64,000 bases of DNA from Ophiobolus disseminans (Eukaryota > Ascomycota > Dothideomycetes > Pleosporales > Phaeosphaeriaceae). Positions 11,837 through 24,800 of the stretch are shown one piece after another (positions within the stretch are counted from its first letter, which is position 1; every line of letters begins with the position of its first letter). Where the stretch lies: NCBI GenBank assembly GCA_010093685.1, contig MU006224.1, positions 216,476 through 280,475 of the forward strand, written 5' to 3'. The position numbers were made by a program, and so were the translations under genes. The notes under the pieces were generated by a model. That model saw only the letters and a list, made by a program, of their open reading frames with translations. It made no database searches and was not told where the DNA came from.

Positions 11837-11842
11837 ACGCGT
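11837..11842. promoter_or_regulatory. ACGCGT, second possible MCB element
   Basis: Second exact MCB hexamer, about 0.78 kb upstream of the Whi5/Nrm1-like start and 229 bp from the first one. Confidence 0.25.
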
Positions 11843-12617
11843 TTGGATTGGCCTTTCTCTGCGCAAGTGAGTGGAGAGCCGTCACGTTCGACGGACGGGC
11901 AGACACAGACAGCACGCCGTGTGCAGTTGCTGGAAGCGCGACAGCATCCAATTCCTGTTCCACCTCCAATTCCGCGTCGCGCAGGTACGGGTGATAAGCT
12001 TCGAGCAGTGACGTATCCTGCCAAGACCGAGACAGCCGCGACGGTTCGCGCACGTTTGCTATCCACGTTCCGTCACCTGTTCGGCCGCTTTCCACAGTGT
12101 TGAAGCCATTGCAGTGCACAATCATGACGGACGGCGCCCTGCGTCGAGACGGCCATAGTGCGACCCGGCTGCCGATGCGGTGATGACCACGACAGTCCAT
12201 CGTGCAGCGTGTGCAGCTGTAAGACTTATCTGGACTCCGATAAGACGTGGCGTGCAACACCCAGCGATACCATTAATCAGCATAAATAACAAGCGGCTAC
12301 CCCTGTCGCTCGCAACATGTGCCAGAGCATTTCTCAGGCTCCAGCGCCGGGCAGTCTCCCGCCATGGGCTCGCTAGCTAATTGTCGGCCACCTTAACTGC
12401 GCCTTGTCTTCACTTCGGCCCTCAGCTAAGACACGATTGGGCCTGTGCGGCCAGACAGCGCGGGCTAACCGCTTCCAACCTCTCCTCACATTCCTTGCTG
12501 CCGTGACCTCAGCTCCAGGCCCATGGTGTTTCGCCATCCGCCGCCGCCGTGAGACAATTGCCAGAGAATATCTTCCTCTGGTCTCTGCTGCCACTCTTCC
12601 CCCGCAACTGCTCCGCC

Positions 12618-13820
12618 ATGGCCGAACAAGACGAGGTTGCGAGCAAAGTGCTGCGGCGTGCACAGGTGTCCAAAGTCGGTCGTCCCATGTCTGCGGCCCC
12701 TAGCCGGTGTGTGTGCTAACATTGTGCTCTGTAGATGACCCGCACGCTGCAGAACCGCCTGGCGCTGGCCAACGTCAAGATCAAGAATGGCTGGGAGAGT
12801 CTCAGTCTGGATGCCATTGAGCCCGTCGTCGATGTGGAGCTGGGCAAGCGGAAACGCCCTGGCTCGAGTAACGAGGCAATGTCGGATGCCTCGAGCGTCT
12901 CCGAGCGCTTCTACCACCCCGGCGTCCTCGACTCGTCCCCGCTCGCAGCTCCCATATTCTCAGACGATCTGCGCCGGTCGGGCAGCAGCCACAGCCAGAA
13001 CAAACGGCCTCGGTTCGACCAGTCGAGGTACCCGGCATCCAGCAACCACACCCGCAACAAGGTCAGGACAACTGTTGCATCTAGCAATTGGAAAAACAGC
13101 TTCCAATTGCCCGAGTCATCGCCTGTATACCACCGCAGACATGCACGCTTCGGACGCACCCACGTCCCGAGCTTGTCCTTTGTCTCCGAGACATCAACGG
13201 TAGCCTCACCCCTCCTGTCCGAAGACGACGACGAAGACCTGCCCATCACCTCCTTCCAGATCAACCGCTCCCACCGCTCGTCACCACCTCGGATCCCACG
13301 CACGCCTCCCCCTGACGTCGCCCGCTCGGCCCGTCTGCGCCAGAGCGGCTTCAATGCTGCCGGTGCCGCCCGCGAAGGAAAGAACGGCGAAGAAGACGCC
13401 AACCTACTTATGTACCTGGCAACCTCCCCGACTCCTGCCCGGCCTGGGGACTCCAAGCCACACGTGCTCGCCCCCTCCACTCCCCCAACAAAGTCGACGC
13501 CGCTGCCCTCGTCGATGATGTCCACCCCCGGCGGCGGCGGAGGGTCACACTATACAGGCTTCGGTCTCGCTACCCCCTCCACCAATCTGAACTTTGCCGA
13601 GTTCCTCAACATGACACCGAGCCCCGCACAGGGTGGAGGATCATGGAACCGGACGCCGATTGCCGGAGGAGCAAAGACTCCTGCTGCTGCTCGCGAGGCG
13701 CGCCGCCGTCTCAACCTTGATAATCTCCACCCCCCTACTGGAGAAGGCCCCTCCATGCTCGCGCAGATTGGCAAGATTGAGGGTCTTGGCATGGATCTGG
13801 GCGGCGAGCTCGTCTCATGA
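12618..13820 (+). CDS. Whi5/Nrm1-like G1/S transcription repressor (putative)
   Basis: Two exons, 12618-12665 (MAEQDEVASKVLRRAQ) and 12735-13820, joined in frame across a 69-nt GT-AG intron, give about 376 aa. The start is the ATG in a CGCCATGG context. The N-terminal block LQNRLALANVKIKNGWESLSL and the short motif ANLLMYLATSPTPAR resemble the conserved elements of fungal Whi5/Nrm1 proteins, which bind SBF/MBF and repress G1/S transcription. A basic block NRTPIAGGAKTPAAAREA and RRRLNLDNLHPP follows near the C-terminus. Many SP/TP sites (SSPPRIPRTPPPD, LAPSTPPTKSTP) suit control by cyclin-dependent kinase. The rest is disordered. Assignment is by motif memory and could be only family-level. 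Confidence 0.6.
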
Positions 13821-15734
13821 AAGACATTGCCACATCAAGGATGACTTCACGAACTGCTCTACACGACACCATCTACGACATTCCCACGACACGGATCAAC
13901 GAAGTCATCCGCAGCGTGTCGTACAATTCCCAACAACACAACCCCATTTCTTTGTGTTCGGACCCTTGAAAAGCATGGCGTTACAAGGCCGCCTTTCCCA
14001 CTATGTTCTTGAATGTCACACAGGCTGTCACGTTCTTATCGCCCACCGCGATACAACCCGCCAACTTGGGCTGTCCTTGAATACCCATCGCCGCCCGACT
14101 ACTCCCCGGCGGCAAAACCTGGCTTAGCGACACAGCAAGCGCTCTGTACCACATACATTCCAGCATACCCAGCATTTCTTCAGCGAGTGTATTTTAGCTC
14201 TTGTCTACGTTTCATTTGTCTTGATAGCACAACGCGATATCGATATAGCGTGGCAACACTTTGGAGGAGCACAGCTACCGGATCTCGGTACGCAAGCGGT
14301 GGGCGCATGAGATGCACCCAACCTGCAGGATCAGATAGGCGAATAGTAATAACAGAACTACCGACTTAAGATAGCGTATGCTGCATATTCCTGTTTCGCC
14401 TTGCGCTTGCTTTGGTAGTGTTGCGTTTCGGCGGCGCCGTTGCTTCTCAGCGAATTAAAGCTACGCCACTCGACAGGATCGCCAATGCATGTTCGGCAAC
14501 TCCATGCCGTGCCAGCTGTGCAGTGATGCGAACTCGATCGCTCAGCCCTGTTGGGCGTGATGATGCGTTACTTGCAAATCTGCCTGGGTCATTGCAAATC
14601 CTCAATCCACAATGGCAGGCTTGTGGGGCAATTGGATTCATCGTTTACGAGCGCTCATCGTTGCACAAGCACTACTACCACGCCTTCCATCCAACCAGTT
14701 ATTCCCATACCCTACCCTACCCTAACACATACTGCACTGCACTACAGGCACTACACAAAGAGTCATACCTACCTCCCGTTCCTCCACCATCCTACCCCTC
14801 CCATGTCCTCCCATCCAATCCAATCCCACCCCCAAACCCAACGCGCAGCACTTCCCATGCACGCGTCGCGCGCTCATTTCGCGTCCAGTCCCGTCGCTGC
14901 TGATTCGTTGCAAAGATGCGGTCGTTTATGCACGGCTAGGACGCTTTGGGTGTGGAAGTGTAATTTATTTAGACCGAGGGACGTATGAAATGAAAGGATT
15001 AGTCGGGTAAGCGAACATGGACTGCAACTGGGATAGGCTTGCCGACGGGGTTGGTGGGGCGACCTGGTGGATTAGTTTGTTTGGACGGGGATGGGGTTTA
15101 GTTAGGGCGATGGGGTGATGAAAGGTGTCGTGTCGTCACTTTTGAATAAAACCAGCGCGGTGGACTACTTGTCAAAGTTTCCATGTCGTGATTTTTTTTG
15201 GTGGAAAGGACATGTTAATGCGCGGACAGGGGGCGGCGACCTCTGATGTTTTGTCCGGGTCGGTTGGTAGCCGATTAGTCGAGTTGACTTCTCGAATCTT
15301 GCTTTTGGTCGAATTGCATGCCTGAGATTCGCATGTCGGCGTGGAGAGCGCATGCGTATTATCTGCTTGGAAAATGTTGCTTTTTTAACAGGCTAGCTAG
15401 AGCGTGTGATTTGAACGGATTGCTTTCTCGTTGCGTTCTGCCAGTGATGAATCGAGGGGTTTAAACTCAACGATGTTGCTGAGATGTTTCTTGCTACATA
15501 TATGATGCTTTCCCTAGCATCTTGAGGGCACTTGCACCTAGCCATGCAATGCCCATCTTCCCTTGCCAATCCCTCCTATGCTGCGGTATCTTATGAATGC
15601 CCAGACCTAAACGCCTGCGCTGATGGAAACAGATTGTGGTGCCGTGGCATCGTGTATACATAAACAACTCAAAGATGAGAAAATAACAAGAACATTCTCC
15701 AAGGAGAAAACTGTAAAGTGAACCGATGCCGTCA
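13821..15734. other. 1.9 kb intergenic, no gene seen
   Basis: Lies between the 3' ends of two convergent genes. Open frames are short and have biased, non-protein-like composition. A brief CCCTA-type run (about 14706-14727) and pyrimidine-rich tracts occur. Part must be 3' UTR; a non-coding transcript cannot be excluded. Confidence 0.45.
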
Positions 15735-16424
15735 TCACGAGTACTGGTTCGAATTAACCTGACTCGCCATAACCATCATCCACACCAGAAACACACTGCC
15801 CACGATCCAAAACGCAAATACAGCTTGCCAGCACTGACCTATTATCAAATTAGCCTTCATTCCCAAACATCCCACTCCCCATTCACAGAATTGACTCACA
15901 TATATTCCTCTGCTGCAGAAACGCCAACGTATCCATATTCGGCCCGCTCGCATCGTCCCCAAACACATACGTGTTGCACTGGTTGTTGATATTCGGGCCC
16001 GCGAAGAGCTGTATCGCCGTTCCGATTATACCTGCTATGAAGAGCACAAGCAGGATGAACGAGAAGAGCATCATTGTGCCTGGGAGAAGCTTGCGTTGCG
16101 CGATGTAGACGATTTCGATGATGATGAATATTAGGGCGAGCGCGCCGACTGTGACGCCGTAGGGCATGATCCTGTAGACGGGCATGGTTAGCATCTGCAC
16201 ATATCGAGGACTGGGAGTCTAGGGATGGGCGGGACGTACCATGGCGTTCCCAGATTCATTCGATCTTGTATTTGCATGAACTGCGCGTTTACGCCTAATA
16301 TCGTGCCGGCGGTTGCGAGCATCACGATTGTCCAGATGTTGAGTTGCAGGTCCGGCCAGTAGTATTTCTCGCGTACTACGACTGCGGAACCGACGACGGT
16401 GCCAGAGTGGCCTGCGCGTGCCAT
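15735..16424 (-). CDS. MARVEL-like four-transmembrane protein
   Basis: Three exons join in frame to about 186 aa: the first starts at 16424 (MARAGHSGTVVGS) and ends ...NLGTP-W, the second encodes IMPYGVTVGALALIF to QQRNI, and the third CQCWQAVFAFWIVG to NSNQYS. Four hydrophobic segments are evident: NIWTIVMLATAGTILGVNA, VTVGALALIFIIIEIVYIA, MMLFSFILLVLFIAGIIG and AVFAFWIVGSVFLVWMMVMA. Loop two to three is basic (QRKLLPG), and loop three to four carries Cys and Asn. The layout fits the fungal MARVEL-type membrane proteins associated with plasma membrane and vesicle domains; the exact role is unknown. Confidence 0.75.
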
Positions 16425-17622
16425 TGTGGCTTATCTGTGGTGGGTGTGTATGAGGGTGAAGGGGTTGCGATGCGCGGCAGGTGCGCTCGTGGAGTCGCGT
16501 GGTGTGCGCACGTGTCGGTGGTGTCTTAAGAGTGTGTTATATCTCAATGCAATTCGAATTCTGGACAGAGCAGCCTCGAGTCTTCAAGTGGGTGCCGGTT
16601 ATCCGCGAGATGCGCGTTTAGACTTGGCGCGTTTGCGATTGCTGTCCTGCTTGTAATGCGAATTTCAATCTCATCCGTTCCTCTACACAAAGCGATTCGG
16701 TGTCGCAGGTCCTTGAAGTTCAATGTCGCACAACTGGAATGGTTGGGGCGCAAGCGAGTGACGTGTGTGACGTGTGTAGCGTGCGCTGCGTAACAGTCGT
16801 GAGCGTGGGGCGTTGCGGAGGTCTCGGAGGTGTCGCGATGCAATCGATCCAAGGCGCAAATATGGGCAGCAATTGTGGTGAAGTCGTTAAAGTCTGAAGT
16901 ATGCAGAGAGTGAGCAGGTGTGCAACAAGTTTGGTGGGTGCGACAACCCTGTTCTTGAATTTGGCGGCATGAAGTTCCGCAATCACGATGGCTGGGCGAA
17001 GGCTGGGGTTGGCAGCGCCAACGACACCACATCCCAGGGTCCAAGTTTGATTGCTTTAAGGGCATCTCCAATGTGTGACGACTCTAGTATTACATATGCA
17101 CGTGGTATGCCACGTTTTGCACGCGTGCAGATTTGGTGGAGGTGTTGACGTTTAATGAGGTCAAAATGAGGCCACACACCATGAAGGTACCTAGGTAGTC
17201 TTCGGATCGAACACATCGGAAAGGGGTTTGGCACAGAACATCTCCTAACATGAATTTTACAGAAAGAGATATAACGTTGGACATGCGAATCGTCCATAGA
17301 TTAGGTTGGTAAGCTTTACTTTTGTTTACTGATTCCCGTGCTCACAGGTTCAATGTCGTTCACAGCCTCATTGGCTAAGTTTGAGCCTATTAAGCCCAGA
17401 AAGATAGGACGTTCGTGACAACCAGTCGATATGTGTTTCAAACTGCCTTAAGAATGGCAGTGTCGCGTCTTATTGCCATATTGGGTCCTACAGGCTGCGA
17501 CATGAGCCTCGAGGCGGAGCATCGGCTGTGCATTCTCGGAGGCATAACAGCGTGAGGTCCTTATCGCAGACGACGTAAAGTTCTCACCCTCGAGAAATCA
17601 TTACTTTGCATTGGAGAGGTCC
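16425..17622. other. 1.2 kb divergent intergenic region
   Basis: Between the MARVEL-like gene (-) and the helical-domain gene (+). A 175-codon open frame on the minus strand (16544-17071) is rich in His/Cys/Thr and has no family character, so I do not call it. Promoters of both genes should lie here. Confidence 0.45.
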
Positions 17623-18708
17623 ATGGATCCTCTTTCGCTCACAGCTAGCATCTTGGGCATCACGACAGCATGCCTCAAATCCGCCCATCTTCTCGACGGC
17701 CTACGAGAGAAGTACAAACATGCACAAATCACAATATCGGCACTGTGCGCTGAAACAACAACGATAAGCGCATCTCTCTCACAGATTCAGAGTCTGGTGC
17801 TCGGAAACCAAGGCGCCATCATCACACAGCTGCGGTCCCGTTCAGACGTCGTTGCCACATTCGACACCGCACTCACGGGGTGCTCCGTTGTCATCGCCGT
17901 TCTGAACGATGAGATCGTAGCGCTGGTAACGGAAGGCTCGGCGAACAGCATAGCTTGGCACCAAAAGGCGAAATTAGTATGGAAGGATGAAGTTATGAGA
18001 GATCTGCTGCAGCAGCTTCGCGGTCAAACAGCCGCCATCGGCCTGCTCATACAGGCTTTAAACCTGTACATAATTGCCCCCATATAGATTGTAAACATAT
18101 ACTCATCACTGCACAGCGAATCCATCTCCGGTATCAGAGAGCTGCTGCAGCAGAACAGCCTCCTACTAGACCGCGTCGCGCGACGCACACGATCGCTCCG
18201 AGATTCGCATCCAAGGGTCGTCACTCGTCGTTCCATCTTCGGTGACGATTTTTCGGAAATAAGGTCTGTGGACGGAACGGAGCACACTGGGCTCTCAGAC
18301 GATACCTTTCTATTCGATGACTTAGTTGTCAACTCAAAGGTGTACCGGAGAGTGCTTGCTCAGGCCAGATCGGCGTCGAAGCTTTCACACCAAGAGCACA
18401 ATGTCGCAGGCACTGAAGAGAAATTGGACACGCCTAGTTTCGACATGCCAGTGTCTGCGACAGCCTGGGGCGACAAATTAGGCTTATTTTGCTCCGCAAT
18501 CAGCCGCGATGCTGTGTACTTACAGGCAAAGCAAAGATGCGAGAGCCGGCCACATTTCAAGGAATTCGAGGAAGAATTGACAGCCATTCAACAGTGGTTC
18601 CACGTGCTGAGTCACGACGAAAGAAAGTGCTCGCTTTACGCTCTTGCGCTTGACGCTGTGGGCGATCCTGACACAGCAGCGCCTGAAGGGAGAGAGGGGT
18701 GGATATAG
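17623..18708 (+). CDS. helical PigL_N / fungal STAND N-terminal-like protein
   Basis: The start MDPLSLTASILGITTACLKSAHLL is typical of the fungal N-terminal helical domain (PigL_N and related) found at the N-terminus of NLR-like and HET-associated proteins. The frame stops at 18087, but a 51-nt intron (18066-18116, GTACAT...GCACAG) removes the stop and restores ALNL-ESISGIRELLQQNSLL in frame, so the gene is intact at about 344 aa. Exon 1 is 17623-18065, exon 2 is 18117-18708. The C-terminal half (DDTFLFDDLVVNSKVYRR...) is charged and has no NTPase or repeat domain. This is therefore a stand-alone helical protein, not a full NLR. Function unknown; incompatibility or signalling is inference. 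Confidence 0.62.
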
Positions 18709-19587
18709 TCAGCATGAGGTAAAAGGAAGTCTTGTGATAATCTGAGTGTTACAATTTACCGTTGGAACTTACAAGCAAGTACCTAGTGGTACTAGAAAGT
18801 GCTTCCAATCTCTCTTTCGTTCCACTGCCATCGAAGAACTATGCTAAATGATGACTGACATACGAAACTACAAGTCCTCGCGCTATGAATCGCGTATAGC
18901 CGCGCCTCAAACTACCTGGGCATCATCGTCGAAGTTGCTGTTATTCGAGAACGAAATTCCTCAACCATGCGACCCCGTCCTCACACACGCAAACAACCCC
19001 CTCTCAAGCAGCCAGTCCTCCAAAAAAAATCTCATCACCGGACCACCAAAGTCGAATCAAACAACTTTACGAACTACAAAAGCTCAATGTGTGTGTGCGT
19101 TTCAACCGAGGACCTTTTTTGTTGTCCAAAGCTCAGTCCTTGCCGAGACGGTCTTAGCACTAAGAGGCTCCGACATGTTGCTTTTACGGGGCACGTGAAC
19201 AACTAACCGATAAAGGTAATTGCGATGATAGTCAGGCATCTTCCGGAGAAGTGGTTGAACTCTTGTCATCGTGAGAGGTGAGCCGGCAAGAAGTAGACGC
19301 TTCAGTGGAAGCTGTGAGGGAAGGATGAATAGGAAGATTGCAACAGCGACATTCAACAGCGCTAATACCACATATCTATCGAGGCTTTTCCTCTGCAGTG
19401 ACGAGTACTAATCCCCATGTATAGCATTCAAACGCTGTCTAAACAGGAAACGAATGTCTTCATTCCAGTATTACAATTACGCTCTCAAAATATCTACATC
19501 ATCAAAGTATTCATACACGTCGCAGTCAATGCTGCCTTCAAACGCCTCCCCAATGCCTACCTCACCAAACCACTCGTCTCGACTACT
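18709..19587. other. 0.9 kb intergenic, no gene seen
   Basis: Convergent 3' flanks of the helical-domain gene and LCB1. Only short overlapping frames with no recognisable motif. Confidence 0.5.
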
Positions 19588-21342
19588 CTACTTCCTCCTC
19601 GACACAACCTTCGTAACCGCATGCCTAACAACCGTACCCGCCTTCTCCGTCTCCTTCCGCGTCAACCCACTCGTCACACAAACTTTGAGCGCGGGTTGTG
19701 GCTGCCATCCCGCGTCGCGCGGGTTAGTGCCGAGGCCGAGGGGGAAGGCTTTGAGGCGGGTTATTAGGACCGAGTTTGCGAGGCACTGTGGTGGGTTAGC
19801 ACACGAACTTAGCAACGGGGGTATTGATGTTGGGTGACAAGGAGGAGGGACGTGGGACTCACCTCGTCAACGACGTCTCTCAGAATCTGATTCTGGTCGT
19901 CAATGGAGAGTTTCTTCGCCTCAACGACTTCGGGCTTGAGTGTGAGGAGGATCATGGGGTTGTCTGGCGCGCTGTGTGATTTTACCCAATCGCTGCGCGG
20001 GTCTAATTGCGCGCGCATGGCTTTGATATTGTCTCTCAGACCTGTCAGGATTTCAGGTTGTTCCTGCAACAGGCTGATTGTCTCGCTTGCTGTTGTCGAC
20101 AGTAGCGCGGGCAGAGCAGCGGAGTATGTGTACGACGCCGAGGAAATGCGCTGGTGTTCTACTACCTCCTCGTTGCCGGCGCAGAAACCGCCAGCTGCGC
20201 AGAGGGGGCCGGATAAGGAGCCGATGATCATGTCTATCTCTGTGGCGTCGACGTTTTGGGCTTCGGTGACGCCGCCGCCGGTGCGGCCGAGGACGCCGTA
20301 GGACCATGTTTCGTCGAGGATGAGGCGGAATTTGTACTTGAGCTTGAGCTCGACCTGTCAAGATGTCAGCACCCACACCCACTTCCAGTCCTTTGGTAGG
20401 CGTACCAGCTTAGGCAGATTAATCACATCGCCAATGTTTTCGAACAGGCCCTCGGTGATGATGAAGCGCCTCGTGAGCGGCTTCTTGGCCTGCTCCTTGA
20501 CCACCTTCTTCAGCACGTTCTCGAGGTCTTCCATGTCATTGTGCTCGTACCACCGTATTGTGCTCCTGCTGATCTGCAAGCCCTTTCTGACGGCGTAGTT
20601 GACCGCCTTGTCCGCTACGATGATGTCGCCGCGCTTGCAGAAGGAGGGGATGACGCTGGAGATGGTGGAGAAGGACTGGGCGTAGATGATGCATGCGGGT
20701 ACTCCCAAATGGGCTGCCACGTCTGACTCGGTCTTCATGTGGACGTCCTGCGTGCCGTAGAAGCCAGGGGGTCCACATGGCCCGACGCCGTACGTGCGGA
20801 GGGTCTGGATGGCTTTCTCCTTGAGTGTCTCGTTTGCGATGAAGTTGTAGTAGTTGTAGGACGCGAGGTTCGTGACGGTGCGGCCATTGGAGAGCTTCGA
20901 CTTGGGTCCCGTGGGTCTGCGCCAGTCAGTACAGGCGCTCAGCAGCGGCGGGTCGCATACCCAACAATCACGGGCCTCTTCTCGTTGTCGAGCTCCTCGT
21001 GGGCCGTCGGCGCGGCAACGAGCGGTTCCGGCGTCCAGTCGTCGACCAGTTCATCAATCTCCTATTCCGCCGTCAGCAGTCGCTCTCACCACTCGGTCGA
21101 CTGAGTGCGTGACGTACCGCATCTGTGAGCTGCACCTTCTTCTGCGTGCTGTACTTGGGCGCCAGCAAGTATCTCACCGCAAAGAGGAACAGGAACAGCT
21201 CGATTGCGCTCCGGACGGGGTCATGCTGGTAACTTGACTTGATGTAGCGCACCGCAATCGCAGAACCGGGGATGCGCTGGAAATGCGCATTGGCGTCGGT
21301 GAAGAAGCGCGCCGTCGCATTCTGTACTTCTTGTAGGTCCAT
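19588..21342 (-). CDS. LCB1: serine palmitoyltransferase subunit 1
   Basis: Lcb1 pairs with Lcb2 in the ER to condense serine with palmitoyl-CoA, the first step of sphingolipid synthesis. Five exons join in frame to about 500 aa. The N-terminus MDLQEVQNATARFF is followed by a membrane segment (AIELFLFLFAVRYLL). Alpha-oxoamine synthase blocks follow: TNLASYNYYNF, YGVGPCGPPGFYGT, HLGVPACIIYAQSFS, RRFIITEGLFEN and LILDETWSYGVLGRTGGG. The PLP-binding Lys expected in Lcb2 is absent, as is normal for Lcb1. The last exon ends KVVSRRK. Introns lie at about 21063-21118, around 20920-20960, around 20355-20405 and around 19785-19860. Its upstream neighbour FKS1 lies on the same strand. Confidence 0.95.
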
Positions 21343-21887
21343 GGTGGCAAGTATGTAGAGTGTGTAGAGTGGTGGTGGCCACCAGTCTTTCTGGTGTCAA
21401 CTTTCGGGGGTCTGCGGCGAATCGCGGAGGTGCAGCGCGATACGTCAGCAAATGCGACACCTCATTTCACCACTTCACGTGCCGCGCCTTCACCCTACAC
21501 GTAATAAAGGAGAGCTGGTAAACTGAAAACCGCGCAACAGGCATCAAAAGAATCACATGAGGTAAAGACTTGGTGGCGTTAAGACATCCATATATTTATC
21601 TGTATGCAGCCGCTCTCTAAACATGTTCGCCTGTCCAATCCAAAACAAAACCCCGGCGTAATGTATGTGCAGTCAAACCCGCGCCTTGCGACGGGCCTAG
21701 GTGTTCAAAAAGAGAGAAAAGTCGAGCTAGGCATCTAGTTCCGCCCCAACACCGTATAACGAAGGAAATGCTAATGCTGAATATTACAGTCGTTGGGACC
21801 TGCTGAAGTCACCGTCTTCATCCTCGCGACATGTTGTACAATACAAGGTGTCCAGGCTGCTGTCCACCCAAAATCATCGCTTTTTTA
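21343..21887. other. intergenic LCB1 / FKS1
   Basis: About 545 bp holding the LCB1 promoter and the FKS1 3' UTR. No other feature recognised. Confidence 0.5.
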
Positions 21888-24800
21888 CTAATATGCCATA
21901 TAACGTCGGAACTTGTTGGATGAACCCGTCTTCTCAGCGGATTCACCGCCTTCGCCTGCGAATACAGGGCAATTGGCCTGTAGGCAGTTTCCGGTTACCT
22001 TCGCGTTGGTATTGTTGTTGCTGTAGGCAGTGGGCTGCATGAGCTCCATGGGGAGATCAAACTTGAAGTTGAGCTTACTACCCGCAACGATGGGTCCAAC
22101 GATCAGAGCAAGGAAGACGACCAGAAGCACAAAGTAGAGGATGGCGTAACGAATGACGCGGCGCTTGCGAAGCTTGGTCTGCTTCAGCGAATAGATAGGC
22201 GGACGAATTTGGCGACTGGATCTTGTTAGATGTAGTTATTATCAATATTGAAGAGACGTACCTTGGGCGCAGCCAGAACAGCATTACAGAGTGAAACTTG
22301 TCGGCGTATGGGAGCAGGATTACCGGAAGCATGAAGAACAGAAGAACATGCCCGAGAATGAAGTCCGCGGCGAACATGCCGAGCTCAGTGATCTTGCAAA
22401 GGAATTCACGGCCGGGTTGAGAAATGGTATGCCAGCCCATCGTGTACCATTTACCAGTCCACCAGGCGATGTTGGCCGTATCAGCCTTGAACTCTCGAGT
22501 CAAGGCCAGAGAGATGATGAGCTTGAAGAAGAATCGCTGAATGGCCGTCACAGCAATCATGCCGGCGAGTGCTCGGGCGAAGCTGAAGCCTTCGAGGAAC
22601 ATCATGACCACGAAGAAGATGAGGAGCATCAAGACAGCAATGGCGTGTGCGATGGCGGCCAGGACAGCACCAAACTTCTTGCAGCACATGCTGAGTAGAG
22701 GGCCAGCGCAACATGCAAGAGCGAAGAAGCCAAGGAGGAGACCTGCATTGATAGCGATGGGGCCAAACGCGATGATGCCAATGCGAATCAAAGCACCTGA
22801 CGCCTTGGGTTCTGGAAGGTTGGTAGCTTCGTTTTCCTTGTGGCGATTATCAGTGACGCCGGTCTGTGCGTTAATAAACAGGTAGGGCACAAGCGTGATG
22901 GCGACCAGGACAAGCGGGCCCAGGATCTCACTCAAGAAGATGTTTGTGAAAGATGCACGCGGAACATCTCCAGAGAGTTTGGCGGTTGGATCTCCAAGAA
23001 TCTTGCGCTTGTAACCAGTAAGACGTGTTCGTGAGAGTCGGCAGTAGCCAATCCAAGAGGCGCTGTGCGAACGCGTGTTTCCACGAGACAACCAGCGGAG
23101 GTACTCCCTGTAATCAATGAAGAAGTCGTCCCATGAGAACTGATGGGGGTTGAACAGGAATGGAGCCAAGCAGAGAGACAACAGGGACGCCCAGAAGTAG
23201 ATCAACCATGGTCCCCACACAGTAATGGTAGCGAACAGCAACATCATCAATGATCTGGCACCAATGTATATTGAGGGTCCGGCGAAACGAGAGTACAAGA
23301 TACCAAACGGAATACGGGCAGTAGCGAAGCCACGACCAGTTCCAATGTATCGAGCACCACCGAAGGACAAATTCGTTTGCAGAGAGTTGGCATAGATCTG
23401 TGTGACGAAAACCTCGAAGAAGGGTGATCCAGATGAGAAGTGCTTGGCCAGACGTGTCATGGCGCGCCAGAATCCTCGCGACGTCAACTCTTGAACCACA
23501 AGTGGCACAAAAGAGATGAAGAAGACAATGAAGATGGACACGATACAACGCGCGACCCAGTCAAAGACCGGAACCAGGTTGGCACAACCATTGGGCCATT
23601 GAGGATCGGTGATCGGGATGTCCTTATTGAATGCGCAGAGAATGGTCTCGTGATTGAGGGCTCCGAGGTTGATCAGGACAAACATGAAACATTGCACCGA
23701 CAGCATAATGAACATGTTGTTGATGTGGAAACCAGGATGGGCGTAGTAGAAGGACAAGAAACGGTCGAGAGGCAGCTGGGTACCCATGTAGTAGTACTCG
23801 CGGGACAGCATCTGCTCGCCCATACCAGTACCAATCTTGGTGGTGAAGTTGAGCACAGATCCGAAACCAAGATCACGACCCTTACCGCACTGATAGTACT
23901 CGCAATGCTTTATGCGACCACCACGGAGTAGAGCGTTCATACCAGCGTAGATATCTTCGTTGAGATGCAGTCCCTTCTGGGCCTTGGAGACACCACCACG
24001 GGTGGTCATGAAAATACCGTTGAGGAAATCGGGATGACCATAATGAAGCTTGCCACCGATTTGAGCCAAAGTACGTGCGAACATGGTACCAAAGGTTTGT
24101 TCCTTCCCGGCGGCGATGTCACCCAAGATACCAATGTTCTCGGAGAAAATGTATTCACGGGCTCCGAGAATGGCAACCGGGTTAAACTTGGGGGTAGGGA
24201 TACCAGGGGTGTAAGGCGACACATTGTCGGTCGTCATTTCTTCGAATTCAGCGAGGACACTTCGGATCTTCAGGCACTCCTCAAGGTAATTGTCTTGGTT
24301 GGCATCGATGAGCTGAATGTACTCTCCGCGGTAGAAAATGATAGCGTGGTTCTGGTTGTCTGACTTGCCGTCACCAAGAATAGGGTTGCCGGAAAGCTGA
24401 ACACGGAACTTTGGTCTTCGCATACCGTTGTCCATAATCTCGGAGTGGCCATCAATAAGGGCAGAGTAGATGCGGGGCTCGTCGCCCTCGTTCGCTGGCG
24501 GTTCCTCATCGAGATACGCGATCTGAAGATCCGGGTAGGCACGAAGCAGGAACTCAGTGTTCTCGCGTTCCTCCTTGTTGAATTTCGCGTACCTTTGCAT
24601 GGACACACAAATCTTGTACTTGCGTCTGGCCATGCGTTCGAGTTCGCGTTCGAGCTTGTCTGAGTTGCCACCGAACATCTGGACCACTTCTGGGTTCTCG
24701 ACGCGATAGAGAAGCTTGATGGCACGGCTATAGTTCATGAAACCAGAGATCGTGCGGTAGAGGGTTTGAGACCGGAGCGAAGCCCAGATACGGGTTCGGA

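Larger units (their letters stand above)
11498..12617. other. divergent intergenic region, peptidase / Whi5-Nrm1-like
   Basis: About 1.1 kb between two divergent genes. No convincing coding region. It holds two exact ACGCGT hexamers, listed separately. Confidence 0.45.

Noticed and set aside
12911..13525. 204-codon minus-strand ORF over the Whi5/Nrm1-like gene
   Set aside because: Antisense of a GC-rich disordered coding region; no family character.
14706..14727. CCCTA-type run resembling telomere repeat
   Set aside because: Only about three irregular units, not CCCTAA, and it sits among core genes.
16544..17071. 175-codon minus-strand ORF
   Set aside because: His/Cys/Thr-rich composition, no domain, no codon-use or splice support.
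18060..18120. Stop codon splitting the PigL_N-like gene
   Set aside because: It lies inside a 51-nt GT-AG intron; the spliced frame is open.
19588..21342. Missing PLP-binding lysine in the alpha-oxoamine synthase
   Set aside because: Expected for the Lcb1 subunit; the lysine is on Lcb2.
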